The translations under genes were made by a program, and so were the position numbers. From the NCBI RefSeq assembly GCF_017591425.1, contig NW_024465885.1:42837001-42901000 (forward strand): DNA of 64,000 bases, given 5' to 3'. How positions within the stretch are numbered: the stretch's first letter is position 1; every line of letters begins with the position of its first letter. This stretch comes from Ochotona curzoniae (taxonomy: Eukaryota > Chordata > Mammalia > Lagomorpha > Ochotonidae). Positions 10,861 through 21,602 of the stretch are shown here, in pieces. A model generated the notes under the pieces. It had not been told where the DNA came from, searched no databases, and saw nothing but the letters and a program-made list of their open reading frames with translations.

Positions 10861-11839
10861 CTTTCTCTGTATGTCTGCTGGGATCACAAGCACTAAGCTC
10901 TTGAGTCAGTGATAGTGCTTAGGCACAGGTTTATCAGTAGTAATTTTCCTCTTAATTAAATCAAGTTCTAGGATAGCAAAATGAGCCAGGCCCAGAAGTC
11001 AAGTGGGTGAGGCAATGCATAAGCTCAAGAGATGAGGAAGGCAGGTGGTGCAGGCCACAGGAGCAGGGGCTGGTGCCAAACACTCAGCAAGTTCCTGTGG
11101 ACCCATACCCCACAGGAGGCAGCAGTAGCCACAGGGAAGCAGGTGTGATAGAGTCCCAAGTGGCCATGATTCACTGAAGGTGGCACTTGCTCCTTGGACT
11201 GCCCTCACTCTGTCAGGCGCTCATGCTGGCGCTGGGCTGAGCTGGGCAGACATCACCAGATTCAGTGGAACAAAGCCCATCCTCTAATGACCATTGCAGC
11301 CAAGATCAGCAAGAGGGGGGACTAACACTATGGCTTGGACAGACACCAGCAGCACCAGGATGCTGGCTGAGTCGGCTTGCAGGATCCAGAAAATCTTTCT
11401 TCTCTTGTCCCAATGTGCTGGAAACTCCCATGTTGCCTTTGGGCTGGTTTAAGTCCTCTGATCCCTTATCCATCCAGGCCTGCCTTTTCCATATTAGACC
11501 TGTTTAACAATAACACCTTCCTCTGACGTGATCCAGCTCCTTGAAGTCACCGAAGCTGGCCACGCTTGCGGGTAGACCAATGGGTCTTCTGGACTGCAGA
11601 GGGAGTGGCTGACAACCTTCAGGAACATGTGCTATTTCCGGAGCTGCTGCCTGTTAGCTGAGAATGTGCACAGCTGGAAGAGGCTTCAGCCGCATTGTTG
11701 CCGATACAACAGCTCTTATTTGTTCTCTCCCCGTCCACCCCTCTTCCCTCTTCAAACCTCTTCTCATGGTCTCTCCCCTGTCCAGTGAAGGTGTTCCTGA
11801 CACCTAGAATGTGTGGCAAAGGAGGAGAATGTAACCAGA
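10861..11839. other. Unassigned stretch
   Basis: Nothing recognised. Overlapping frames of 60-80 codons only. Confidence 0.5.
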
Positions 11840-11918
11840 ATATAAACTTACATTCATTATGTAAATATAAGTTTACATTGTCAAAATTATGTAAACATAA
11901 ATTTATATTGTCAAATTT
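11840..11918. repeat. AT-rich tandem/palindromic micro-repeat
   Basis: ATAAACTTACATTCATTATG and TAAATATAAGTTTAC form an imperfect inverted repeat. TTATGTAAATATAAGTTTAC is followed by TTATGTAAACATAAATTTAT, a 30-bp tandem pair each ending ATTGTCAAA. Confidence 0.8.
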
Positions 11919-11925
11919 TTTTTAG

Positions 11926-12243
11926 CAAGGATAGGAGAAACTGAGAGAAGGCAAGAAAGAGAGGGAGAGAGAGATTTTTCCATCTACTAGTTCACTCCCC
12001 AAATGGCCACAACAACTGGCTCTGTGCCAGGCACAAGCCAGGAGCCAGAAGCTCCGTCCAGGTCCCTCACCATAGGTGGCAGAGGCCCAAGCATTTGGGC
12101 CATCCTTCAAAGCTGCCTTCCCCGGCACATTACCACGGAGATGGATCAAAAGCAAAGCAGTGGGACTCAAACCAGCACTCCAATACGGGATGTCAGTATT
12201 GCAAACAGTGGCTTACCCCAGTGTGCTATAACACCAACCCAGA
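11926..12243 (-). mobile_element. CSINE, antisense, full length, old
   Basis: Complement from GCAAGGATAGGAGAAACTGAG through TTTTCCATCTACTAGTTCAC, CAGAGGCCCAAGCATTTGGG and CACATTACCACGGAGATGGA to CCAGTGTGCTATAACACCAACCC. An AT-rich short tandem palindrome lies just to its left. Confidence 0.88.
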
Positions 12244-13633
12244 GATTTCTTACTAAGAAATAATGCCACCTTTGATTTTCTGACTTTGCAGCAACTAAAC
12301 AATGTCTGTCAAGCCTTTGAAAGTCTGCTCTTTTCCTTTTTTCCTCTTTCCTCTCTCTTTCGTGTTCTCTTGCTTGCTTGCTTGCTTGCTTGTTTTTGAA
12401 TGTCAGAGCTTCTCCACTATTCTGCAAAGGCTTCAAATGCTTATAACTTTAAAGTTATCACTAAAAAAAAAAAAGACAAAAAACAAAAAATGAAGTTGTC
12501 ACTGATCTAGCATTCATTGAAGAAAGCATTCCTTCAACAAATATACCATCTCTTGGACTATTTTGCTCTCACATGATGCCAGAGGCTGGGTAAGTGTCTA
12601 AACCACAGAAATGTGTTTCTCCCAAGTTGTGCTGTCACCAGTGGAGGCACTAGCCAATTTAGTGTCTGGTGAGGGTCAACATCAAGCCCACCTTGCGACC
12701 ACACTCGTCGTTTGCGGAGTGGGAATATATCCACACCACTGGACCTTCCACCCATCAACACTGAGCATAATCAACACTCCAGTGTATTTAGGCCAAGCTT
12801 TAGTCTATTTTTTCAGTAGTTGGACCAAATTACAGGGACTTATTGGGAAGGAGATTTACTGCAGCCTGAAGTTCAGAGGTGACTACTCAGGACCAGGGGC
12901 CCCTCAGTCTGGGTCTCTGGAAGCTGTACAGGAACTGGGCTGACTGGGTAGCAGAGAGAAAAAACCTAGGGCAAACTCTAACAGCATAACCAGCTTGTGA
13001 GGCCCACCCTCAGAGGGCACATCGTCAATGACCAAAAGATTTCTCACCAACCAGAATGACATCCAACTTCCATCCTTCACCCATCAACCAGCAAGATATC
13101 AGCAATTAAACACTGGTCTGAGTTTTACTGTACCCAAGACGGTATTCCTTAACTTCCTTTAATAACATATTCTACTTTCTTGTGTAGAGGTCTTGCTTAG
13201 AATTCGTTATGCTTGTTTCTGAGTATTTACTGTGTTTAATCCTACTACAACGTGTATAGTGTAAACTTGTCATCTTTTAATTATATATATGCCAATACTA
13301 TTGGTTATTGATTAGTAATGGTTGGTCTTATAGTTGATAAAATCTACATCCATTTCCAAAGACAGTGTGGCATCCGTATTAACTTCTGAGGGCTGTGATC
13401 GTAAATTCCCACTCACTGGTTTAAAATTCTCTCATGGATTTGGGGACTGAAGTCCGAGAGCCAGGGCTTAGCTGAGCTGTACTCCCTTGCACTACAACCA
13501 GTACGTGACTGGATTGAGGGCCCATCCTAAATCCAGGATGAGCTCATTTCAGCAAACACCCTATTTCCAAATGAAGCCACATCCACAGGTTCTGGTGTTA
13601 GGGTTTGCACATGTCTTATGTAGTAAGAGATTT
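12244..13633. other. Unassigned stretch
   Basis: Contains the CTTG microsatellite and an A-rich run (12462-12490). 13130-13330 is AT-rich. No gene or family recognised. Confidence 0.5.
12369..12393. repeat. (CTTG)n microsatellite
   Basis: Six CTTG units (TTGCTTGCTTGCTTGCTTGC) in a pyrimidine-rich stretch. Confidence 0.92.
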
Positions 13634-13645
13634 TATATATATATA

Positions 13646-13685
<40 letters not shown>
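13634..13685. repeat. (TA)n-(CA)n microsatellite
   Basis: TATATATATATAATA runs into 19 CA repeats (13648-13685), immediately followed by a sense SINE head. Confidence 0.97.
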
Positions 13686-13686
<1 letters not shown>

Positions 13687-13687
<1 letters not shown>

Positions 13688-13812
13688 GAGGGCACTGTAG
13701 CTCAACAGATTAATTCTCCACTTTATGCACCAGCATCCCATATAAGCACTGGTTCGTGTCCTGGCTGCTCAATTTCCCACCAGTTCCCTTCTTGTGGCCT
13801 GGGAAAACAGCA
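13687..13812 (+). mobile_element. CSINE head, sense, truncated
   Basis: GGGAGGGCACTGTAGCTCAAC through the B-box-like GGTTCGTGTCCTGGC (13751) to GTGGCCTGGGAAAACAGC, then it stops. Directly preceded by the (CA)n tract. GGTTCGTGTCC keeps the pol III B-box spacing. Confidence 0.82.
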
Positions 13813-14998
13813 GCGTGTGTGTGTATACGGTTTATATAACATAAGAATATATTAATACATATAATTTAACTCACAGCAATATCTAAGCTCCTACAAGCCT
13901 TTTCCCCAGCCTTTACCTTGATAGTCACTGCACCTGCTTCTGTCCACCGAGCCATGCACCTGCTGGATGATTCCATCCCAGCCCTCCCAGAGGTCCTGCC
14001 TTCTCATGAAGGCTGCAGACCCTCATGCTGTGGAAGAAATACCACCCTTGTAGGAACTGCTTCCAATTGCTGGATGTTTGAGAGAGAACACAGCCTCAGT
14101 ATCTGTTGGGCATCTTCAAGCTGTTGCAGGACCTGGCCTCAGGCTCCTGCTCTGTCAAATGGGCAGCCGGGCAAATGATGCCAGACTGTCCTACAGCTGA
14201 TGGATCTGCTCCTTCCTCATTCTTTCTTCTGTCTGCTCTGTGTAGGGACATGGATAAAAGGCTGTGCCTGGGACACAGATCTATGGAGGTTTGCATGTGT
14301 TGAAAATGACAAAGGGTCAAGGTTCCTTCCATAAAAGCCCGAGCAGAGGACAGTGAAAACTTCCAGAATGAGGCTTAGAAGTGAGATGTGTGCACACTGA
14401 AGCCCGGCTGAGCCAGGCCCTTGGGGACTGAGGGAGGGAAATTCGCCAACCAGCATTACTGCCTTAGCCAAGCCAGTCAATGCTAGCCTTTGGACAGTCC
14501 AGCTTGCTTCCAGCATTTTACCCCAGGTTTCTGACACCCTCAGACTCCTCCAAGCGTTACTGCTGCTCCTGGAATGGAAAGCAAAGATGTTTGATGACTG
14601 TGACCTGTGAATGCTGTTCTCAAACTCCTCTGTGCAGCTCCCATCTGGGCAGGGGTGGGTGGGTGGTGGTGCATGGCTGCTGCGGCATCGTACCTGTCGG
14701 CAGCTGCGGGGAGCTTGAAGCTGTGCTGCAGCAATCAGGTGTCATAATATTGTTCCCCAGCATGGTTAATTATGGGAATCTTTCTGTACACAGGCAGTTA
14801 GGAAGTTCTCTGTGGCAGGTGAGGATCTGGTTGCTGGATTTGTCTTCCCACTGGCCTGGATGTGGTTGCCTCCAGCGCAAGGCTGCAATTCTCCATCCTG
14901 CAGCTTTGCCTTGGGCTCAGCTTGGACTGTGGCCTGTCATCACCCTGAGCCCAGCCCACCTTCACGCACTGTCATGACCAGCAAATTGCAACACATTT
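13813..14998. other. Unassigned stretch, possible MIR scrap
   Basis: CCTCAGGCTCCTGCTCTGTC with AAATGGGCAG (14140-14165) is weakly MIR-like. A 165-codon frame at 14480-14977 has no recognisable domain. Confidence 0.4.
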
Positions 14999-15301
14999 TT
15001 AAAAATATTGATTTATTTTTGAAAGGCAGACTGATAGAGACAGATGAGAGGGAGGAGAGAGAGATTGTCTTATTTATTGCCTGAATTACTGCAACAGCCA
15101 GGGACTGGATCAAACTGATGCCAGTAGCTTGGAGCTCCATCTGTGTCTCCCACATGGGTTACAGGAGCCCAACTACTTGAGCTATTTTCTATTGTTTTCC
15201 CAGGTAATTTAACAGGGGGCTGGATAAGAAGCAGGTGTTCTAATAAGGGAGGCAGCTGTGGTAGAAGTGGCTTAATTGGCTATGCCACAAGTTCGGCCCT
15301 C
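14999..15301 (-). mobile_element. CSINE, antisense, old
   Basis: Complement from TATTGATTTATTTTTGAAAGGC through GTCTCCCACATGGGTTACAG and GGGGGCTGGATAAGAAGCAG to GGCTATGCCACAAGTTCGGCCC. Full length with scattered substitutions. Confidence 0.88.
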
Positions 15302-16162
15302 AAAATATGGCATTTCAATGGATGATGCGTGAACATGGGACATAGGACCAGGTGACCAAGCATGTCTTCCTTAGCCTGTTCTTATCTCCTGGAAGTGGCT
15401 CTATTGCATTGGTTGGAGCCAAGTTTCCAGACAACAAAGCCATAGCCAAGGTTTGGAGAGATGCATGGCAGGGTAAGGATGAAGAGTTGGGGAGAGCGGG
15501 GGAGCCTTGCTTGCTGGCTCTGGCACCACCCCAAGATTCTCCATGTCGGCATCCTCTGTCACAAACAGACTCTCTGAGCCCCAGTCTTTGCCCAGGTACT
15601 TCAGAGTGGAAGCAGGCACTAATTCCCATGCCCTCAAGGAGCTCGCACAGCCAAGAGTGCAAACAAGGGCTCCTGGGGGTTCTACATGTTTCGTCAGGAG
15701 CTTGTAGAGTTTACTGTGGAGTACATTGGAGGTAAAACTCAGGACCACTCAGTGGTGGGAAGAGACACATGAGACATGCTTGTTCTGAAAGTTGGAGGGC
15801 ACAGGACCACTGCCCCAGGGATGGGGATGTTAGCGCTCCTGGAGGGACATGAGCTGGCTGCCTGGATGGCAGGAGCCAAAGGCGCTGGCAGAGGCAAGGT
15901 AGGGAGAAGCTGAACAAAGGCCAAGGCTGTGGTGAAATGCTCTATGTGCAAAGTTACCTGGCCCCAAGGACGGAGAGTGCTCAGACAAAGAAGCTATCTT
16001 TTCCCAGGTAAGGGGGCTCTTGAGGGCTTGCTGACGCTACGAAGGTACACCTGTTATGAACATCAGAGGATCTCTGCTCGGAGCAGTCCAATTGTGGCCA
16101 CTGGTCCAAACCACTTTCTCTTGGTGTGAACTGCAACTTGAGAATAGTTTACATTTTTAACT
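15302..16162. other. Unassigned stretch
   Basis: Opposing frames of 115-127 codons overlap at 15315-15748, the mark of GC-rich non-coding sequence. No family recognised. Confidence 0.5.
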
Positions 16163-16500
16163 GGGCCCAGCGTGATGGCTCAATGGCTAAATCCTTACCT
16201 TGTAAGCACTGGGATCCTAGATGGGTGCCCGTTACTATCTCAGCTGCTCCACTACCCATCCAGCTCACTGCTGGTAATCTGGGGCAGCAGCAGAGAATGG
16301 TCTCATGCCTTGGGACCCTGCACCCATGTGGGAGACCTGGAAGAAGCTCCTGGCTCCTGGCCTCAGATTGGCTCAACTCCTGCTGGTGCTATTCAAGGAG
16401 TGAACCATCAGGTGGGAGAGCTTTCTCTCTGTCCTTCCTTCTCTCCATAAAATATGATCTGCCTTTCCAATAAAAATAAATAAATCTTTTATTAAAAAGA
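16163..16500 (+). mobile_element. CSINE, sense, first of three head-to-tail copies
   Basis: GGGCCCAGCGTGATGGCTCA opens it, with GGATCCTAGATGGGTGCCCG in place of the usual CATATGG core. The end is CTGCCTTTCCAATAAAAATA followed by an A-rich tail. The next SINE inserted into or just after this tail. Confidence 0.92.
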
Positions 16501-16509
16501 ATATATTTT

Positions 16510-16827
16510 GGGCCCTGCGCAGTGGCGCAGTGCTTAAGGTCCTCGCCTTGCACGCCCGGGATCCCATATGGGCACCGGTTCTATCCCGGCAGCCCCGCTT
16601 CTCTTCCAGCTCCCTGCCTGTGGCCCGGGAAAGCAGTCGAGGACGGCCCAAAGCTTTGGGACTCTGCACCCGCGTGGGAGACCCAGAAGAGGCTCCTGGC
16701 TTCGGATCGGCATAGCATCGACCGTTGCGCTCACTTGGGGAGTGAATCATCGGATGGAAGATCTTCCTCTCTGTTTCTCCTCTCTGTATATCCGCCTTTG
16801 CAATAAAAATAAAATAAATCTTTTAAA
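16510..16827 (+). mobile_element. CSINE, sense, young, 15-bp target duplication
   Basis: A full-length CpG-rich copy: GGCCCTGCGCAGTGGCGCAG head, GGTTCTATCCCGGC around the B-box, GGATCCCATATGGGCACCGG core, and CGCCTTTGCAATAAAAATAA end. The duplication AAAAAGAATATATTT is seen at 16494-16508 and 16828-16842. Apparently one of the youngest insertions in the window. Confidence 0.96.
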
Positions 16828-16870
16828 AAAAAGAATATATTTCACCTTTTTAATCATTACAGGAAAATAA

Positions 16871-17092
16871 GAGGCCAGTACTGAGGACAGCAGATTAAGC
16901 TGCCACCTGTAGCAATGACATTCCATATGGGTGCAGGTTTAAATACCAGGTGCTGCATTTTAGATGGAGCTTCAGGGCCGGACTGAGCACAGGCTGTTGG
17001 GGTCAACTGGGGAGTGACCCAGTGGATGCAAGATAGATCTTTCTTTCTCTTTGCCTTTCAAATAAATAAATAAATCTTTTTAAAAAATTAAA
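16871..17092 (+). mobile_element. CSINE, sense, internally deleted
   Basis: GAGGCCAGTACTGAGGACAGC, CATTCCATATGGGTGCAGG, CTGTTGGGGTCAACTGGGGAGTG and CTTTGCCTTTCAAATAAATA. About 100 bases of the centre are missing, a pattern of older copies. Confidence 0.8.
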
Positions 17093-17694
17093 AAGAAATC
17101 TAAAGAATAGTGTGACAGGGAGTGAATGATTGAGGCCAGCATCATGGTGGTGAGAATTCACCAGAGAAAAAACATGTTGCCAAGTAGACAGTAGGCAGGT
17201 CAGGTATGGGCTGACACCTGCTCCAACACAGGGGAATGCCTACAATGGCAGTCCCTTGTATTGTTAGGGTGATTGTTATCATATGCTTGTAAGTCAGCAG
17301 ACAGAACAACCTGAGGCTATATGTTACAATATGGACAACAATGCAAGTAGCTTCGTTGTAACTGCAGGATTTCCTTGCTTAGGATGAATTCTCTATGACC
17401 TGTGGGGTTTCCCATAACAAGTAATTTGCATTTATGGCAGGCATTATTATTATTATTATCATTATTATTATTGTTTTTGTTATTATTTTCAGTAATGATT
17501 GCATAGTTGAGAGGCCTTTAATTAACGTGGGGAGGGATGAGGTATGGAGGAAGGTTGGCGAGACAGAGATAAATGCTTCATTTTTTTTTTCTGCTCCCAC
17601 AGAGGAAGAAGGAAAGGGGTCCACTCCTTATTGTCAAACACATTAGCACCTGGGGATGGAGGATGACGCATTAGATCTTGACATGGGGAAGAAT
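17093..17694. other. Unassigned stretch
   Basis: Holds the ATT microsatellite and a 10-T run near 17581. 17128-17175 (TTGAGGCCAGCATCATGGTGG) may be a SINE head scrap. Confidence 0.45.
17443..17488. repeat. (ATT)n microsatellite
   Basis: ATTATTATTATTATTATC, ATTATTATTATT, then GTTTTTGTTATTATTTTC. Translates as a run of Ile on the plus strand, which is not a real protein. Confidence 0.95.
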
Positions 17695-18345
17695 GTTCCA
17701 AAGGTGTTACTTGAGCAGTTTTTGTAGTTCTGAGAAATCATCGGTTTCATTGCACCAAGGTTGAAAAAAATCTCTGTCTATTGCCTCACCAGATTCACCT
17801 CTGTGTGCATCCACAGACCTGGACAATTGCTTCAAGGCTTGGCCAGGAGAGTTGTCCACTCTGTTCTAATTTCCATCCTCTGGGGAGGCATTTGTTGTCC
17901 TCTGTTGGCCTAAATGAACTGGCTGACACGTCCCCCATGTGCATCTGGACATGGTATCCACTGCATGGGCATGAGCAACTGAGGTAGTCCAGTGTTGATA
18001 CATGCTCTCCGAGATTGGATCACACGTCTTGTGGTTTCTGCTATGGTCAAGGATTGAGTCTAGTGGCCTAGTTGGGGAGTTCCCCAAGAAAACTCACTTG
18101 GGAATTACTCAGACTTGATTCTTGTGTGTAACAGTGCAGGATCAAGTTTGATCTGTCTCTTGCACCAGCCAATGCACACACTGGTAGATACAACTGCCTG
18201 GTCAGTTCTATCCTATCCCCAGTCCTATCTCTCACACAAACCAGCAAGTGCCGTGGCCTCTCCCAGCCCAGCTCACCCCAGGCCTAAATCTCAAAAACAC
18301 ACCAGCAGGTGCTATTGCCTAGCTGGGTTTGGAGGATGAAGTAAA
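17695..18345 (-). mobile_element. GC-rich element, copy c, old and diverged, antisense
   Basis: The plus strand shows GAGCAGTTTTTGTAGTTCTGAG, a degenerate 3' part, ATTCTTGTGTGTAACAGTGC and CTGGTCAGTTCTATCCTATC. It ends in complemented tandem units (CACACAAACCAGCAAGTGCC, AACACACCAGCAGGTGCTAT). Substitutions and gaps relative to copies f and g suggest an older insertion, so activity of the family was not a single burst. Confidence 0.6.
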
Positions 18346-18649
18346 TTTGGCTTGGAATATTCTTGGAGGAACTGTAAGACATTTACTTTGGGTAAGAGGA
18401 TGGGGGCCTAACCAAGGTGCTGGGTTACGGGAGAGGATTCACAAATCTCCAGCCTGTGGAGGGCAAATGATGCCAGTGCAGCAGTAGAAAGGTAAAGACA
18501 ACAGGTGAGTTTTAACCTCATATGAGTGACAATGTTCATGGGGGGCCACGGAGAAAATATGGGGAGGGGAAGAGGTCTATGGAAAGCATAGAACATTCTG
18601 CATGATTGCAGGTTCCAAAATCATGCACATCTAAAATCCTACACTCAAG
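18346..18649. other. Unassigned stretch
   Basis: Nothing recognised between the old GC-rich element copy c and the ancient repeat at 18650. Confidence 0.5.
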
Positions 18650-19100
18650 ATGAAGGAACCCCAGCCAGGAATGATAGAGGGGCAAGCACAGGCTCCTGGG
18701 AGTAGTTCCACATTCAAGGAATGGGCAGAGAAAAGAGAACCTGCACAGACAGAGAGGCCAGGAGGCTGGAAGAGAACCTACAGTGCTCCGGGAGCCAAGC
18801 CAGGGAGGAAAGGGCCATTAAGAGATCGTGGATGGGTCAGCCATGATCTGGACCGCCTGCAAGGTGAAGAGTGTCATCTGAGAACTGATGATGGAGGTGC
18901 CTGGACAAGGCAGAGATGGAGATGGGGAATGAGGACTGGAGTGAGTATAGCAAGTGAGGCAGGGGGACAGTGAATGTGGCTTTTTCTTGCAGGCAGTCTA
19001 GGTGTGAGAAGAGAGAGAATGGCATCAGTGGTAGTTGTGGGAAGGATGTATGGGGCTGAGGAACAATTTTTGTGTGTTGCTGTCATTCTTAATCCCTGAA
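18650..19100 (+). repeat. Ancient interspersed repeat, unnamed
   Basis: TTCAAGGAATGGGCAGAGAAA, GAGAGGCCAGGAGGCTGG, CTACAGTGCTCCGGGAGCC, GTGTCATCTGAGAACTGATG and GGGGAATGAGGACTGGAG resemble a dispersed mammalian repeat with the phrase 'GAGAGTG..GTGTC..GGAAGCCAAG'. A 107-codon open frame across it (18650-18973) is probably fortuitous. Confidence 0.4.
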
Positions 19101-20279
19101 GACCTGTGCTTTGTGATGTTTTGACCAGCCCCACTTCACAGGGAGAGGTTGAAACTTCAGAAGACAGCGGAGGAAATGGGGGAACAAGGGCTGGTCCTTT
19201 GGGAAAGAGAGTGGGGATGAATGAGTGAACAGTGACGACTGAAATGGAAAGGAGTGAGGAGGAAATGGAAAGGTTAAGAGGTTTTGCTGCTGCCTGGCCC
19301 CTTGCCAAATTCCCTGTACCCACCAGGCGACAACCTGCTTGCCCACCAGCCCAAGGAACATCAGTGGAATGCCGCAGACTTCTTTAGTCCATCTTATAGA
19401 CATTGACCTAAAGGGGATGTTTGAACTTGGGGGCAAATGATACAGCTTAAATTGAGTCTCATCAAAGAACCCCAGGGCTTAAAGGCTGTTTTTAAGCAAA
19501 GAATGGGTAAGCATGAATAGTGTCATGATAGTTGTCTCATTGAGTGTCATAGGTCAAAGAGGTTGTTTTAAGATGTTTGAGCACATCAGTCCCATCTTGT
19601 GTCAAATGTGCTGTGTGAAGGATAAACCATCCTTGTCTCATAGGATCGCCAAAGTTAAGAAATCTAATATATGCAACTACAAGTTTATGTGGCTAATTTT
19701 CAGTAGTGTTATTTTGAGATACAGGCCTTTTTTTCATAAGACACATTTTCCATGAAACTTTTGAACAACCCTGATGTGTGAGGATGTTAACTTTTTTTTT
19801 TTGCACAAAAATCAACTTATCTTTGAATTCAATATCCTGTGAAGTTCTTAATGCACCTTGCTAACAGTGGTCAATCAGTCTACATTTCCAGAGTATTCAT
19901 ATATATAAAAAAAAAATCTGTCAAGGTTGAATGTGGGAAAAAGTTTTTTGAGGGACCCAATGAAGTACTATCTATTCATTCCCTTTGAACCTGAACTTAC
20001 CTGATGACTGGAGTGTGGCAGACACAATACTGTGTCCATTGGGAATCCAACAGCCTCTGCTTTTATGTTCTGGGGACGCCATTAGCTCCCTGGGAGGGTC
20101 AGACCAGGAGAAGTCCATGCCAACCATGTGGAAAGGCTGTGTGGAGGATGATTTTCCTTCTGAATTCACACAGGTGTTGAAGCTCCAAAGTCCTAAGTTA
20201 CTAGTTCTGCAATTACAGTGGGTAGGAGGTGGTCCTGGAAAAAGCAATACGGTGGATAGAACACAGTCCTAGCAAGGGT
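19101..20279. other. Unassigned stretch
   Basis: Minus-strand frames of 115-149 codons overlap here but are Ser/Pro-rich and unsupported. 19900-19915 is an A-run after ATATATA. Confidence 0.45.
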
Positions 20280-20540
20280 TCTCAGGCCTCCAGGTGTGTG
20301 CTTTCAGAAAGTATTTCCCACAGCAGGGTATACATTACGGAGTTGAGCCCAACCCTTGTTGCTGTTTCTTAGTTTGTTCTGTGATCTTTCTTCTACCTGT
20401 TCTGCCATCACCATCTGCTGCCCTCACGAGAGCCCAGATGGAGACACACTTGAGCCTCTAAGACTGTGATCTCAATAACCCTTTTCTCTTTAAAGATAGC
20501 TGCCCAGGTGTTTCATTGCAGCAATAAAAATCTGACTAAA
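20280..20540 (+). mobile_element. MaLR-like LTR relic
   Basis: The right half shows TTCTGCCATCACCATCTGCTG, GAGCCTCTAAGACTGTGATC, CTTTTCTCTTTAAAGATAGC and CATTGCAGCAATAAAAATCTGACTAA. This is the decayed version of the usual MaLR end (TGTGA-ATAAAC-CTTTTCTTTATAAATTACC...CTGACTAAG). The left boundary is uncertain. Confidence 0.5.
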
Positions 20541-20546
20541 TCAGAG

Positions 20547-20785
20547 ATTCAAGGACTTGCAACCCACCCCAGTGAGGGCCAACGCTCAGACACCTGATCC
20601 AAGCTGAGCCGTTTGGGACAGCCCTCGCTCTTCAAGTGAACTGAGTTGACCTCATGTAGAACAGCGACCGGTTCTTCCCCATTCGGCTCTCTCCAAATTG
20701 CAATATGTTGAACAAGTAATACAACCATCACTGCTTTAAGTCACTAAATTTTGGGTATATTATTTTGCAACAATAGCTACACAAG
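20547..20785 (+). mobile_element. Ancient LTR-like end (MLT1-type)
   Basis: The end CTGCTTTAAGTCACTAAATTTTGG...TTATTTTGCAACAATAGCTACAC resembles the conserved 3' end TTAAGCCACTAAGTTTTGG...GTTA.GCAGCAATAG of MLT-type LTRs. The upstream part is not assignable by eye. Confidence 0.45.
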
Positions 20786-20989
20786 CATAAAACTTTCTGG
20801 GATATTTGAAACATGCAGAATGGCATAAAGTCATCTACATGAAATATTTGAAAACGATGAAACACTAACACTGAATCTGTGGTTAGTCTTCTCTAATGAG
20901 GTGGGGGGTGGTGGAAGTTAGACCCTCCATTTCAATCTACCTGACAAGTGATTCCAAACCCTATTTGTAGACTATTTCTCTGGTTTGCT

Positions 20990-21570
20990 GTTAAGATGTT
21001 TCAGAAAGACTGTTTTTGTCAGCATCTGTGCTGCTTTGTTGGTGCATAAAGGTAGAAGCATAAATATTGCATGTTCATCGCATAAACAGCTCCAAGTCCT
21101 GATAAGTAAAAAAAAAAAAAAAGAAACTAGACCTATTCATAATCCCATCATAGATGTAACCATTACTGGCATTATTTTTGCTTGCTTGTTTATTTTCTTC
21201 TGGGAGTTTCCAATGTTTGCTAATAATAATAAAACACAAGCTCCTATTATATGGCCATAATGACATGCTTTGTTTTTCTTGAATGTATTTCCATATCTAT
21301 CAATAATGCATACATCACAGCCGCATACTAGTACATCAAATGTATGCTCCATAATTTGTCCAGCCACTTACTTCCTTATTGCCAGACATGGAGGCTAGTT
21401 CTAGGTTTTCAGTTCCACAACAAATGCTTCAGTGAACATTTTTGCAGTTAAATTGTCATGCACATATTTAATTATTACTTCAGAATAAATTCTGAAAAAG
21501 GGAACTGCAGAGCAAATAAGCTTCCACAGAGTCAAAGCTTTGCTATATAAAATTCATAAATAAAAATCAT
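20990..21570 (-). mobile_element. Ancient L1 (L1M-like), antisense
   Basis: The plus strand carries TTCCACAACAAATGCTTCAGTGA, ACATTTTTGCAGTTAAATTG, TTCAGAATAAATTCTGAAAA and GGGAACTGCAGAGCAAAT. This is the typical decayed antisense L1 phrase 'AATGCTGCAATGAACAT...TAGGATAAATTCCTAGAAGTGGAATTGCTGG'. No reading frame survives. The left limit is uncertain. Confidence 0.5.
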
Positions 21571-21602
21571 TCTCAGGAAGGGGATTAAAAGTGACAATCC
21601 AG

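Noticed and set aside
14480..14977. 165-codon frame, Cys- and Trp-rich
   Set aside because: No signal peptide, repeated cysteine spacing or known motif; shorter frames overlap on both strands.
16510..16600. tRNA-like head with A-box- and B-box-like motifs
   Set aside because: It belongs to a SINE, has no intact cloverleaf or discriminator end, and repeats in all copies, so it is not a tRNA gene.
17434..17646. Poly-isoleucine 'membrane' frame
   Set aside because: Translation of the ATT microsatellite.
18650..18973. 107-codon frame starting MKEPQPGMIEG
   Set aside because: It lies over an apparent ancient interspersed repeat, and minus-strand frames overlap it.
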